Part shown: positions 11,384-23,660 of the stretch, piece by piece | Layout of the letters: every line of letters starts with the position of its first letter | Numbering within the stretch: position 1 is the stretch's first letter | DNA from: Todiramphus chloris collaris | Lineage: Eukaryota > Chordata > Aves > Coraciiformes > Alcedinidae | Length of the DNA stretch: 64,000 bases | NCBI GenBank assembly: GCA_025345505.1 | Contig: JANVCC010000040.1 | Location: 8,145,655 to 8,209,654 of the forward strand | Reading direction: 5' to 3' | Notes under the pieces: model-generated | What the model was told of the DNA's origin: nothing | What the model saw: only the letters and a program-made list of their open reading frames with translations | The model's database searches: none | Program-made: the position numbers and the translations under genes

Positions 11384-13906
11384 ATCTCTTCTTGTGATGT
11401 GAGCTTATTGGTGGAAAAGCTTTCTTTTATTTTTTCTTAATTTCCAACAAAAAGTGATAAAAGATGGTGCTGTTGGGTGCTGACTTCAGCTGTGTTTTTA
11501 TTTTTTCTCCAAAAATGAATTTAAAAATAAATTAATAATTATAAGTAATTAAATATTCTGGTTTTTTAAGAAAGTAGTTTGGTGTAAGTGAGCAATCGTT
11601 CCTCCCAGAGCCCCATCTGTAAAGAGGATGTGTAAGAAAATGAAGTAAACCAGACCCTGACCTGCTTCTTTTTATCTGGTTGCCGTCAACTCCACTGATC
11701 TTGATTGTCGACTTCTGCGTTCCTGCAGTTTACTTGTTTATCTGAGCACTGGCCAAATCAAACAGCCACAGAATGTGCCTTTAATCTCCAGTGATAAAGA
11801 ATACCTTGGAGAGGAAATTACATTGTAATGTTGGGAGAAGAGGAATAACTGGGGAGAAATGCATGTGAAAGCCCTGCTCTGCTTGCCTTAAACTTTTTTT
11901 TATCTTCCCCCCATCATATTTTTCTCACAGTTCTCCTGTGAGAAGAGGCTGTCTGGAGGGGGAAGTAGAGCTGTGGGTAGCAGCAGGTTCCCGCTTGCCA
12001 TTTTGAAAGGAAATTGCAAAATATTAATTGTGAAGATGAGATTTGTGGATGAATTAAAAGCTGTTATCTTGAAATGTTAGTTTCTTTCCTAAATGCTTTG
12101 TTGATCTTGCTGTGATACTGCCTTTTTTTTTAATAAGAATTTTTAAGTTGGTCCTTACTTGATTCAGTATATAGTAATTATTTTAAAGTTTTATCTTCTT
12201 CCTCCATATTTCAAAATATGAGCTGGTGAGGTATTATTTTGAGTTTTTCTGGCCTGTTTTAGTCTCTGGACTTAGTCCTTGGATTGTCAGGCATCGTATT
12301 TCATTACGTGTGGACTGTCTAGCCCAGAGGTTTCCCCTCTCCCGGTTGGAAATGCTGATGCCCATATGTTCAGAAATATTCTGCTTTTTAAGTAAAAATA
12401 ATTGTGAATAAATTTTCCCATGAGGGTTTTTTTTTTGTTTTGTTTTGTTCTTCAACCAATGGGTTGTCTAAAACCTGGTTTGTGTTTTCTTATTTTGTAG
12501 CTCTCATAACTCTGACTTAACGTTGCTTAAAGTTTTACAAGGAAAACTGCCTTCAGGCTCAGACAATGCATGGAAAATTTTAGTCCATTCCAAATTTGTT
12601 TAATAAAGCTATTTGCAACTGAAAAGGGGATTAAATAGGAAATGCCATCCAGTCCTAATGCTCTCTGCTGTAACCTATGCCTGCACATATGCAATAGCTC
12701 ATATCTTTACCATAACCTCTTGCCTTACCAAGTGGCTTATCTCTGCATGAAATTCCTGCTTAAATATTTTCAGTGAACAAGCTTAAATAAACTGATGGAT
12801 AATTGCTTTCCCTAGCTCCTTATAGTACTTGGCACTTCTAGACTTTGCAGAGTTTTTATGAGGCGTTTTAGTCACAAGCTTTAAATTGGTAATCTAAGAA
12901 GAAAGCTGGTATATGCTTTATTTACATGAAATCAGAGCATTTTAATTAAGCCAGCTCTTTGGCTGTGATGAGGACAGACAGAGCTGCAGAATGTGGTGGA
13001 GGAGGTGTCTCTGAGATACTGCTGAGCACATTGTTACTGAGTTTGCACTGCTGGAGAGGACCAAGAAACAGGAATCGTCTTGCGTGGCATCAAGAGCCAC
13101 GGACATCCTTTAGGAAAGGGTTTCTCTGAGTTGGGTAGTGCCAATTATGTAATTCTCTCTTTTGCCAGTCTCTCCTTGTGCTGTACATCACACATGCGTC
13201 TCTCAATTCTGACTTGTTGCTGGTTTTAGTATCTGTGTTTTTCCAGTATTTTCAGTTTCAATCTTGTACAAACCAGTTGACGTGTTAACCTGGTCTTTCA
13301 GGTTCATAAAGAGCTTGGAAATCTGAGGAAAATAACTGTTCCCTAAAGAAAACCCAAGTATTATGTTACCAAGTGTGCTGTGAGCCAATGCTGGTCTTGG
13401 AAACGTACCACAAAACATAGCTCTGGTTACTCTAATCCCTGGTTTAGGACAGGGTGGAAGTTGGTTTCCTGTGCTGTACTGGGCAATGCTTTCTTTCACT
13501 GGGGATCATAGTTGAATAGCTATGAACATAATTGGGTATTTCAAACCTGTCCAGGATGTGCTATTTCTGACTTTGGTTGTGCTATTTTGTTCTCCCTGGG
13601 AGTTTGGGGCATGGAGCCTGAGCTGTGTATCACAGACCCAAACTTCTGTGGGGGGCTGAGAGGAAAATGTTATCTTCCCCTTGCTGCTTTTGAGTAATAA
13701 ATTCCCATAGTGAGTTACATGTTTCATCTCCTCTGACTCCCCAGACAGAATGAGGTACGTGTTCAGTGGTATTTTGTATCCCAGAAAGGGAAGAAAACAC
13801 ACAGGTTCCAGAATACGTTGCCAATGATATATTTTTATTGAGTTTTTGAAGGTTTGGGAAAGAATATGCAGTTGTCCTCTGTAATCTAGATCTTGTGACA
13901 CGTTGC
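11384..13906. other. non-coding unique sequence
   Basis: No gene is supported; frames are 60-100 codons and unrecognisable. It contains a T10 run at 12427-12436 continuing into (TTTTG)n-like sequence, and generally AT-rich DNA to about 12300. Confidence 0.6.
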
Positions 13907-13948
13907 AGATTAAATACCATGACTCAAAGATTAAATACCATGACTCAA
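13907..13948. repeat. 21-bp perfect tandem duplication
   Basis: A 21-base unit beginning AGATTAAATACC and ending ACTCAA occurs twice back to back (13907-13927 and 13928-13948) with no mismatch, and a further AG begins a third partial copy. The perfect match suggests a recent duplication. Because 21 is a multiple of three it keeps a minus-strand frame open and creates a seven-residue peptide repeat there, but that frame is not a recognisable gene. Confidence 0.95.
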
Positions 13949-16014
13949 AGCTTAATGTTGCCTGAACATGACAGTTTGAGCTGTAAGAAATCAATCATCA
14001 TGCGATATAGCCTTGCAGCACATAAAATGCCCCAGCAATTACATTCACATGCATTGCTTGGCCTCATACTTTAAAATGTTGTTATTTCTGTGCTCTGTTG
14101 GAAATGGAGACATCAGAAAGGAGGAACTGGTTGCACTAAATACTTGGCTATTAACACAGAAAGTGTGCTAACGCTTGATTACGTACAAAATCCCTCGTGT
14201 CTGGCTACGAGATGTGCATTTGGCTGAGTATACAGTAAGTTTTTGAGCCCAAAACTGGGAGTAATGGAAGTAACTAAAGATGACATTTAAGGTATATGCA
14301 CTCCTGAATGGAGTGCCCATATTGCACTCTTGGAAATGAATTTTTTTTTTAATCCATGGCTGTGAGAGCTGATCATAAACACGTAGGCAAATAAAATTAG
14401 AAAAAGTTTTCTTCTTACACGGGAGTAGATGCATATTATGAAGATGAAGCTGTGTGCGTATCTTGTTCTCTCAGTCTTTCAACTCTCTTTTGTCAGCCAA
14501 AAGGCCAATTATGCTACTGGTAGCTCAGAGTGAACATGTAAGAAGCAGCTGCAGAGCGGGTAACTCCATCCACTTTTCATCTCTGAACTAGCACCCTTAG
14601 TGAAGTTTCCATGATGCCTTCTGAGGCACATGGAGGATTACAATACAAACCTGGGGCTGGGCTCTCATTTTACTTACCAAGAAAGATAATAACTTCAGGG
14701 AGGAAAAAAACAAACAACAAAACTCAACACAAAACCCAACCCCAAAATATAGAAAAGCTCCTTGTGTTCTAGTTCATGAATCAATACTGGATTGAGTTTA
14801 GCACCCTAAGATATGTTTGGATTCATGTCTCTTGCCCTGTTGGTTTAAAAGGCAATTGAAAAGTGTATGGGTTCAGGTGTAATTACTGCATTGCTGCTGT
14901 GTTTCCAGAAAGAAATTTCTCTTGTTGAAGAATTTAAATTTTAACAGGCTAAGAAGCAAGAAATTTTGAACTGGGCAGTTGTGGTGTTGTATAGATCTGA
15001 AACGGCAGTTCACAATTTGATAAGCACAAGTGCTGCTGAGATGAAATCACCGTGTCCCTCAACAGCTTTTTTTTTTTTCTGCCGGTGTCACTTCGACCCA
15101 AACTTTTATTTTAGGGATTAGTCATTGCTTCCTTCTGGTTTTAATCAACCTAATTTATAAAAAATGAAAACTGAAGAAAAGCTGAGGCTTTGTACCTTTC
15201 AGTTTGTTGATCATGACTGTAGTGTATGGTTTGATGTAGATACTAGCCATTGTTGCTGGTTGTTTCTGCAGTAATTCTTTTGATGTTAAAATATGCCAGA
15301 GTGTTTCTATTTGATTGCAAGCACTTCTCAAACCAATGAAAAAATGGCATTGTACCCCAGCCCCTCTGCCTGGTGGCCTTTGGGGCTGAATCAGACTTTT
15401 GTGCCAGGATGAAACCTTGTGATTTGGCAGAACTTAAAAGGAGGGTGGATGTCCAGCTCATCACTGGTGGTGTGGAGACTTGTGCTGTAGTCAGGACTAT
15501 AAAACATTTATTTCTGTATTTTAATTTTTTTTTAGTTAGCTGGATGCTTGCCATTAAAAACATTTTGGTGCAATACATGATAAATTCTGAAATGTGGGCA
15601 ATGACATTGGTACCAACAGTCACGGAGGCTCTGGGTTGCTTGGGAGCCAATAGCAGTGGGGGTTTGGCTGCATTTACATCTCTCTACTTGGATTTGGAGT
15701 TGTAGAATCGTGTTGGGTGACCAGAAGAGTTCAAGGGTCCCTGAGGGGGCTCTACTTGACCAGCTTGGTCAGCTTAAATACATTGTGCTTGGTGTTTGTC
15801 ATTACCAAGACTGTCTAGTTGCTACATTCATGACAGCCAAAGTTGGCTGAAGAAAACAGCAGGGGCCAAACCTCTCCTGAGCTGTGGGGCTGAGCGTGGC
15901 TGACTCACCTTCACCAAAGCAACTCTGCCAGGAAAGATGAAACCGTGTGGCTAAAATCCTGTAGGTCTGTGCTTAGAGACCACAACGTTAAGAGTCCAGC
16001 TCATGCTTTTGAAG
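13949..16014. other. non-coding unique sequence
   Basis: No gene is supported. It contains T10 (14341-14350) and T12 (15067-15078) runs and an A/C-rich low-complexity patch at 14703-14750. A forward and a reverse frame overlap at 15243-15705 (135 and 110 codons), neither resembling a known protein. Confidence 0.6.
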
Positions 16015-16200
16015 GTACTGATCAGAGCTTTTTAATAGCAAATTACTTCCACAGGGTTAATTAGTACTGTGCTTACGCAGGCTTTGAGTGGAGAATTTCT
16101 TGCCCTGTGCTCACAGGGAACAATGTGCAATTTATGAGATACAGGCTTGTTTGTCATGCACCAGTAACATGTTATACAGGTTTATGTTTTGCAGGGGAGA
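16015..16200. promoter_or_regulatory. possible conserved non-coding element (weak)
   Basis: This homopolymer-free block has homeodomain-type cores (AATTAC at about 16041, TTAATTAG at about 16058) and an imperfect inverted repeat around CCTGTGCTCACAGG (16104-16117). It lacks open frames of note. Regulatory function is inferred from texture only. Confidence 0.15.
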
Positions 16201-16715
16201 AACAATTATCTTTTCATTACTCTAGTAGATAACGGCTGTGAAAGACATGTTTTTGAACACAACTGCTTTGGTCCTACAGAGACCTTGCCTCACAGACATA
16301 CTCAGTCTTCCCTGTGGCTGTGCTGCTGCTTGTACGACTAGCTTTTAACTCCAGTGGCTCAATATTCTGAGCCCTAAGTGATTTTTCTTTGCAACCTTAA
16401 TGGTTTTGGTGTTGAAACAGTCAGTGTAACATTGAATAATCCATGCTCTGGGTGGCTGTGAAGTGCTGTTTCTGTTCTGTCAGAGCAATGCAGTAACATG
16501 TCCTGTAAAGCGCAGAGTGAAAGATGTGAGGGTTATTGGAAGTGCAGCTCTACCAGCTGCAGTGCTGAAGGAATGAGCTGCAGTACTTTTGGGTTCAGGT
16601 TAGCAAATAACTGTCAAGCCAATAATGCCCCTGCGACTTTGGTGCTGGAAATTGCCCTGACGTGTCATCAAATAGCTGAAAATGCTATTGGGGATGAGCA
16701 GATTTCCCAGGTGAT

Positions 16716-16727
16716 GGGGGGGGGGGG
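16716..16727. repeat. poly-G run (G12)
   Basis: Twelve consecutive G on the + strand, followed shortly by an A7 run. It is prone to assembly and length errors. Confidence 0.9.
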
Positions 16728-19700
16728 TGTGGTGAAAAAATGAAGATATTGGGGAGGGGTGATAATGCAATATTTTTTTTTCTTAAAGAAGATTTAAAAA
16801 ATAAGTGTGGGTTTCAAAGACATTGCTCAGTATCACTGTGCAGCATGTTTGGAGCAAAGATAAAACTGTGCTTCAGTAGAAGATGTAGTTTCAAGCAAAG
16901 GGATTCCTCTTCCATGAACAACAAAAGTGAGTATTAGTGCACATTGACCAGGAGGCAGCTGAACTCTGCAGAGCAGCGTGAGATGGAGAGAGGAGAACAA
17001 ATGGCTATGAGGAAAGAATAAATTGCAGTTGTTTACAGCTCGCATCTGAGTCAGCAGCAAGCTGAAAGGTCAGCTTTCCTTAGAAGATGATGATGCTTGT
17101 TGCTGGCATCCCATTTCAGGCCTGAGGACAAGTCAGATGGCTGAAGAGACATTTAGACCATTTTTACTATTATTATTTTTAACTGAGTGTAGGTGGGTAA
17201 CAGGAGGCAGTTGGTGGCCCTGGTATCACTGCCATCATACGGCACTCAGCTTCCCCAGAGACTGGCTGCACAGTTCAGGACAGCTGCAAGCAGACTTTGT
17301 GATTTTTGGAGTAAACCATCCAAGAAATTAAAGGATAAATCTGATGGCACAGTGTTCCCAAAGGGCATTTCTGAAAAGAGCAGCTCTCACGCTAAGGCTT
17401 GGGCTAGAAGAGCGCTCTCGGAATGTGGACTGTTCATAAATGTCAGGAAAACGTCTGTATTTCCAGGACCTTGGAAATGCATTGCTGATAAAAACTTGGC
17501 TTTGTGTTCCCTGGTCTCTGGGTGGAAATTCCTCTTGTATTTGACAGATTACTAATGACAGTGTCATTCACGGTGGCTTTACTGGTGTTTAAAATATGAT
17601 AATTGGAACCATTGAAGATAGTGAATTTGGAATTGAGATGCTGCACTCCATCAGCAGGCTGGAACAAGTGTGGGGCTACCAGTCTGGCACGGGAAGCCAT
17701 CCCAGTGTCTCTCACTTCCACTTTGAACAGAAGAAATCACAAGTTATTATTTAAATAACTGAAGAACTTCTAAGTATTTTAATAGAAAGAGTAAATATCA
17801 CTGTTTGTAATGGAGCTTGCATTTTAAACTCCCTCTGGCTGGCTGTGCACACCTACCACCCATGCTGGGGATGTGGCTTCATGGTTATGCGGGCTGGTGT
17901 GATGGCTGGGTGGAGCTCAAAGGAAGGCCCAGACTCACCTTTCTCTCCATGCTTGACTGTGGTGAGTAGCCGGGTCAGCCCAAGATGATATCAGCCCTTT
18001 TACAGGTGCTCTTGGGCCTCAGTGCAGCTTGGTGCCTTGAGCAGCAGGGAGACATGGGGGTGAAATTTGCTGCTCCCATGCCATGGGAGAGCAAAATGGG
18101 GTTGGGAGAAGTTTCCCTTGTGCACTCGGAATGATTGAAAAAGTACCTCCAAGTAACAGAGTCCGTTCTTGCACTAGAATGTTTTTCCTAAAAGGAGTGG
18201 AGAAAAGATGAGCAGATGCTAAGCAGCAGAGCAAGGAGGTTTAAGGTGTCTGAGGGTATTTACTATTGTCTATTCCTTGGCAGCTGCTAGTTTTTTGGGC
18301 TTTTTTATAGCCATGCGTGAGACTTGGTTTACTAGTGCTTTTAATTATGAGATACTTCTGAGCTGAGTTGCCTCACTGAATTTACAGGGGGGGTTTCAGA
18401 AGTCTGTCCAGTCACTTGTCAGCTGTATTTATATAAACTGAAAATGTCCCTGCTCTGAAAATACCACATGAAACGCTCAGACTTTCCTGGAAGTCTGCAT
18501 CTCTCATTGATAAATTTTGTGACTTTGAGGTAGGAAGAGTATCTACTGTCAGTCTTTACTGGCTCAAGCTGGGGATGTATGTGATGCCTCAGCAAATTCT
18601 GGCTCCCCAGCTTTGGGCAAGCACAGTGCTGTCAGCACTGAGCTTAGGCAGGGCTGAGCTGCCCTCTTCTAGGTGTGCACTAGTGGTTGTATTATAGGGT
18701 ATCTGTTCTCACCTTGGCTGTGGTTCAGAAATGCCATATTTTAAAGCATACTGGAGGCTTTTCCTGTGTCCCAGGTCTTTATGGGGAGGAAAGACAGGGT
18801 GGAACACCCAGCTCGGATGTTGGTGTGAAAGAAGCCTTCCAAGGAGACTAACTCTGAGGCGTCTGCCAGATTAGAGTTTTGTCTATTTATTTTTCTGCAC
18901 ATGTGTTTACACATGCAGAAACATGTGTACAGATGTGTGGTGTTGTGCGTGAAGGCGCCTCAGCCTTGAGTGCAAGAGAGAGCCTCCAGTCTGGATTCAC
19001 ATTGCAGCAAATTGATGAACAGTGAAGTGCAGTGTCCCTCTGTCCCTGGCAGTGCACTTGGTGTTGGGGCCATTTTTGTATTGATCTCTGTCCAGGTCCC
19101 GGGGCAGGGAGAGAAGATTACTCTTGGAGAATTCCTGATCTTAGATCCATTTAGACACGAGACCTCTCTGTAACATGCGTTTTCCCAGGCAACATAAACC
19201 GGATCACTTTTGGTGACATCATGAGTAGCTTCTTCCACGTGGTGCTGGCTCTTATCCTTCTACCATCTCCTCCCTTTTGTTGGCATAAATGTTTAGGGAT
19301 TCAACCCAGTCTCGTTCTCTCCTTTTGTCCACAGTAATCTCTCTTCTGGTTCACCCTGCAGTCACACCGGTGATGGGCCAGCACAGGCTTGGATGGGGCT
19401 GGGAGTGAGTTGCAGAGCCTCTTTCAGGGGCAGTGCTGGATTAAATCCCTCACTCAGCAGCAGTAGGTTAAACAATGTGTTGAAACATCCACAGAGGGAC
19501 AAAACTAAAACTACTGCAAGTCCCATCTCTTGTGCCTGGCACTCAGCACCATTCCTGATGAGCTGTATGCAGCTAGGGTTTTGGGGTTTTTTTTTTGGTT
19601 CACATTTTGTTACTGTGGAAATTGTAAATATTTATAACCTATGCCTTTGGAAAACATGTTTGCCAGCACAATGTACAACTTAAAACTAAATTAATCTGAC

Positions 19701-22700
19701 TGGGATGGGTTTAATCCAAAGTGCTGTTACTGGGGGTTTTTCTCCTCGAGTTTGTGTACATTAGCCTAAAATTCTGGGAAGCTGGCCTCTGCACACTACA
19801 CGGGTGACAGGATGCTAGAAAATACTGGCAAGTCACATCTGCTTGTGACCTGGTCCCCTGCCTGTCGAATTGGTGGAAGAGTTCCCAATTACTTGTAAAG
19901 CTTATCTCCTTAAATTGCCTTTCCTCTGCTCTTTAAATTTTTGGGTCTCTGCCAAACCCATCTAGGGCAAGCACTGGGACACATCGCACTTCCCCCACCT
20001 CCATTACCACTGGAGAATTTTTGTGTGTGTAGAGGCTACAGGAGCTGCTACACGGGATCAAAGATCTTGGCTCTTTCTGGGGGACCCCTGTGCTGGGCAC
20101 TCACTTGCTACCTTTCTGTTCTGCTAGGAAAGTGCCGCCTTTTGTCCTTGGTGATTTGCCTGAAAAATGAGAGGTTTCTTTCATATTTTTGGTGCTGGAG
20201 GAGTCAGGGTGTAACGAGGGCTTTTGGAGAGGGGAGTAGCAGGGATGAAGTGAGTGGTTCCCCTCAGATTCTGCCAGATCTGAGCACTTGGCTACTGGGA
20301 TGTGCTATTGCTTGGTGGACCTCAAGCCTTCCTGCTTGTGCTTGTGTAGGGGAGGGTGGGTCTGCTACAGTCTACAGAGAGCAGCGGCATTGCAGGATGC
20401 TGGTCTCCCTGAGTGGGTATTGGTGTTTCCCCAGGTATGTCTTATTCTTTCCCCATCCAGCCCTTCATCTGCAGCAGTTTTTCCAATGTGATATGTGGAG
20501 AAGTGACTGTGCTGGCAGGCAGGTGGGTTTTCAGGATGGATATCATTAGAGCTGAACACAAACTGTGTTGTATCCCATAGTGCTGCTGCACTGTCACCCT
20601 GGGTTTCTGGGTGGACTGGGGCTGGTGCTTCCTTGCAGCTCTGTGTTGGGTCATGGAAGCTTTTCTATTTAGTTCTTTTTTTCTTTTGCAGTTATATAAG
20701 GATCGGTCTGTCTTATTCATATTCTGCTGAAAACAAACCAGAGAATTCCCATATGCTGAATACACTTTCAGCCACCTCTGGCTTATCTAAGGAAGCCTTT
20801 GCTTGGGCAGAGTTTTGCAGAGGCAAGCAACTGCTTTGTTTTATGAAATTTGCATTTAAAGAGTACATGTGCCATTTGGTCACCAGCTGACTTAGCTTGA
20901 AAACCAAAGGCCCTTTTTGACTTCATAAGCTTTCAACTCGTGTGTGGCACCTACAGAGAGTGACTTAGCAAAGAGAAGTTTTCCAATAATAATAATTTCA
21001 TTATAAGGATAAAAATAAGTGTATAAGTCACATAGCAGGATTAAACACATGGGGAGAATGTCAGCTTTTTGACTATATAGATTATTTGGAAGCTGATGGA
21101 TGGTTTTTCATAACATATTCATATTCTCCTGTAGGTTAAAGAAGCTGAAAGCTATTGCTCTGCTGATTAACATACCAGGCATCTACTGTATTGAACTTGA
21201 AATGAATTATTTTTTCTTTAATTGCCCTTCCTTTAAAATATCAGTGAGTAACTTATGTAAAATGTATATTCATAAAAGATGGTGGATCCTTGCCAGAGAT
21301 CCAAAGTTCAGGGTTGAGGTACGAAGAATGAAAAGTGCAGGTTGTATCTGCAAGGGGTAAATCACCTGTGTTCATAATTTGGTTTGCCATTCCTTGCTTA
21401 TATCAAATCAAACTTCCAATTGTCACAAAGTTTTGCAAAACAAGTTATGATAATGCTGGTCCAGGGATAATAGGGAATCCTGTTTTCCCAGTTCCAGGCT
21501 GGAAGAGGCCACGTCCTTTGAGTGAGCTGTGGTTACTCATAACATGATAGTTATGAAGAAGCGAGGCAACATCTGCCTGCCCCTTACGGTAGTTGTGTCC
21601 GGAGGACGCGTGAGAGCTCGGAGCTCTGGTTTCTTTTTGCTGAACACTGATACCTGTTGTTCATGTGAACGAATTCCTACCTTCCAGTTGATATTTTTTA
21701 ATGCCTATTTCTTATGTATTTTTGTCAACTGGGAGACATCAAAGCTGCTCTACCCAGGAAAAACAAGAGAGATAGCAAATACCAATTGTTTCAAATTAGA
21801 TCTTAATGGGGTGCAGATGTTGAGCTGTCCTTGCTAGAATTTCTTTGAAACTGCAGATGGTCTGGTAGTTCAGGGGTAGGAGAGGGGCTGGGAGGTTTTT
21901 TGGTTTCGTTTTCCCTCCTGTGCCATTTGCATGACATGTTAGATTAGGGCTGAATGTAAATGAAGAGGTAATACCCTGCTTGGGTCTCTGGTTTGTCAAA
22001 AGCAGCACGTGTGTAATTGTGTTATTGGAGCAGGTTTTCTTAAGCAGTTTGGGCTCGTGTATAATACATCTCCATGCTTTTCCTTTGTGTTTAATACTGC
22101 TTTGGGTTGGAGGTGAGTGGAGGAGAGTAGAGGGGCTGTATAGTAGGCAGAGATAGCCCAACCAGCTAGAAAAAGTTTTGGGCTGCTTCTGCTCAGAAAT
22201 GTACGACTGTATTTTAACAGAGCTGGCGCAGATTGTCGTATTTAAAATGCATACGGCTTTTTCTGTTAAACTTGGTAAAATAGAAAATCTGCCTTCTCCC
22301 ACTAGTTCGTACATTTTAATGCTCACTGGGGTGAATCTCAATAAATAACTGGGAACAAGATCAAAGGCCCATCTTTAAAAGACTGACTGTTCATAAATGC
22401 GCAGTTCTCTAGAAGAGATGATTGTGCGCATTGGAGGACAGGGTCTGGTCTGAATGCAATGTGTGTGATAACATGTAAAGCCTGCTTTAAAATACATAAT
22501 GTTTTAGTGGCTTTTGTTTGCTTATCCTGAAGGTGCTGAACCTCAGAGCTTGGCTGAACTCAACAGGGGTTTCAAGCCCTTAGCACATCTGCAAGCCACA
22601 CTATCCACACTTACAGGGATAAGTGGGAAGCCTCGAGGAATGTTTTTAAGCTACTTCAACACCTCATTGAATAGGGGGATGCGGTCACTGGTGCCTGTAT

Positions 22701-23399
22701 CCTGCCCCACTGGGTGCTCCTAGAAGATTTGGCTCCTCTGGTCACACTGCTGAGCCCCAGAGCTCCCGTTGCCTGCTGTGAAAGGGGGATTTGTCCCAGA
22801 AAGGGGGGAATGGCAACAGTGTTTGTACCAAAACACCTTGTGCGGCCTCTTATCTGCACAGTGAATTTCTTTGGTGCTGTTTACACACTTGGTATTAGCC
22901 CTCCTGGTAACTCATGTGAAATGGAGCCCTTGCAGTCCCTTTGATGTGGTCTTCTGCCTTTCTTCCTCCTCCATGTAGTGTTAAACCTTTTAAATCTGGG
23001 TAGATAAATACACTATCTAAGGCTGTAAAAGCACTAACATAATGAAACCTTCAGTAATAAGGTTGCACTTTGTTAGCTCAATATCAGTTATGCTGAAATA
23101 ACAGGGCAAGTGGGTTTCAACATCTCAAAACCTTTTTCCTATGTAGTAGAGGTTGAGGAGGGTGTGACATGGTTCATCTGCTGCCCAGTGCCTCTCTGCA
23201 ATGTGAGGAATATGGGATGGGCACATTTCTGAGGATGGGTCAGGGCTGTTGGATGTGGTCTGGCTGTGGTTGCGATTATGTGGGTGAAATGGCTGGGGAA
23301 AACAAATGGGGTTTTGTACTTGTATAGAGGTGGAGACACCAAAAATGTCCTGTGCCATGCCCTTCCATGAAACGGAGTTACCAGAATATAGATGGTATT
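16728..23399. other. non-coding unique sequence
   Basis: No gene is supported. The longest frames (19941-20549 plus, 202 codons; 21796-22341 minus, 181 codons) show no domain and read like chance frames in locally GC-richer DNA. Minor features are a hairpin-forming repeat at 18893-18920 (arms TTCTGCACATGTGT and ACACATGCAGAA), a CAGTGCT-GTC-AGCACTG inverted repeat at about 18624, a T10 run at 19587-19596, and a small CpG cluster at about 21560-21620 including GGACGCGTG. None is assigned a function. Confidence 0.55.
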
Positions 23400-23660
23400 T
23401 ATATGACAGGTTAAAATGTTTATAACATAAGACCTACAAAAAATGGTAAGTTATTGGGGTGATGTAATTTGGAAATGAATTTAATGAAAAGCATTGGCTC
23501 TTTTAATTAAGAGTGAATGCTTAAAGATACTTTAATGAAACTAACACAAAGTGAAGCTTTTATTTTGTGATGACATCCCGTTTACAACACTGTCATGACA
23601 GCAGTTTGCATCAAAGTGTCAATCTGAAGTTAAATGTTTCATTTCAAATGAATGTTTGGA
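23400..23660. promoter_or_regulatory. candidate conserved non-coding element
   Basis: This AT-rich block contains the 12-bp perfect palindrome CTGTCATGACAG (23590-23601), which presents two inverted TGACAG half-sites, the core bound by TALE homeodomain proteins such as MEIS/PREP/TGIF. Nearby are a TTTTAATTAAGAG homeodomain-like tract (about 23500) and several TTTAATGAAA-like strings. No open frame of interest. Enhancer function is inferred, not shown. Confidence 0.25.

Noticed and set aside
13506-13994. 162-codon minus-strand frame with a seven-residue internal repeat
   Set aside because: The peptide repeat comes from the 21-bp tandem duplication; the frame itself matches no family and is overlapped by another minus-strand frame.
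15698-15790. GTAGAATCGTGTTGG-type start resembling a reversed CR1 end
   Set aside because: The similarity stops after about 15 bases and the rest of the CR1 3' end is not present.
19941-20549. 202-codon forward frame
   Set aside because: No domain, no plausible splice context, cysteine- and leucine-rich composition typical of chance frames in locally GC-rich DNA, and overlapped by frames on the other strand.
21796-22341. 181-codon minus-strand frame
   Set aside because: No recognisable domain and no conserved motif; length is within chance for 64 kb on six frames.
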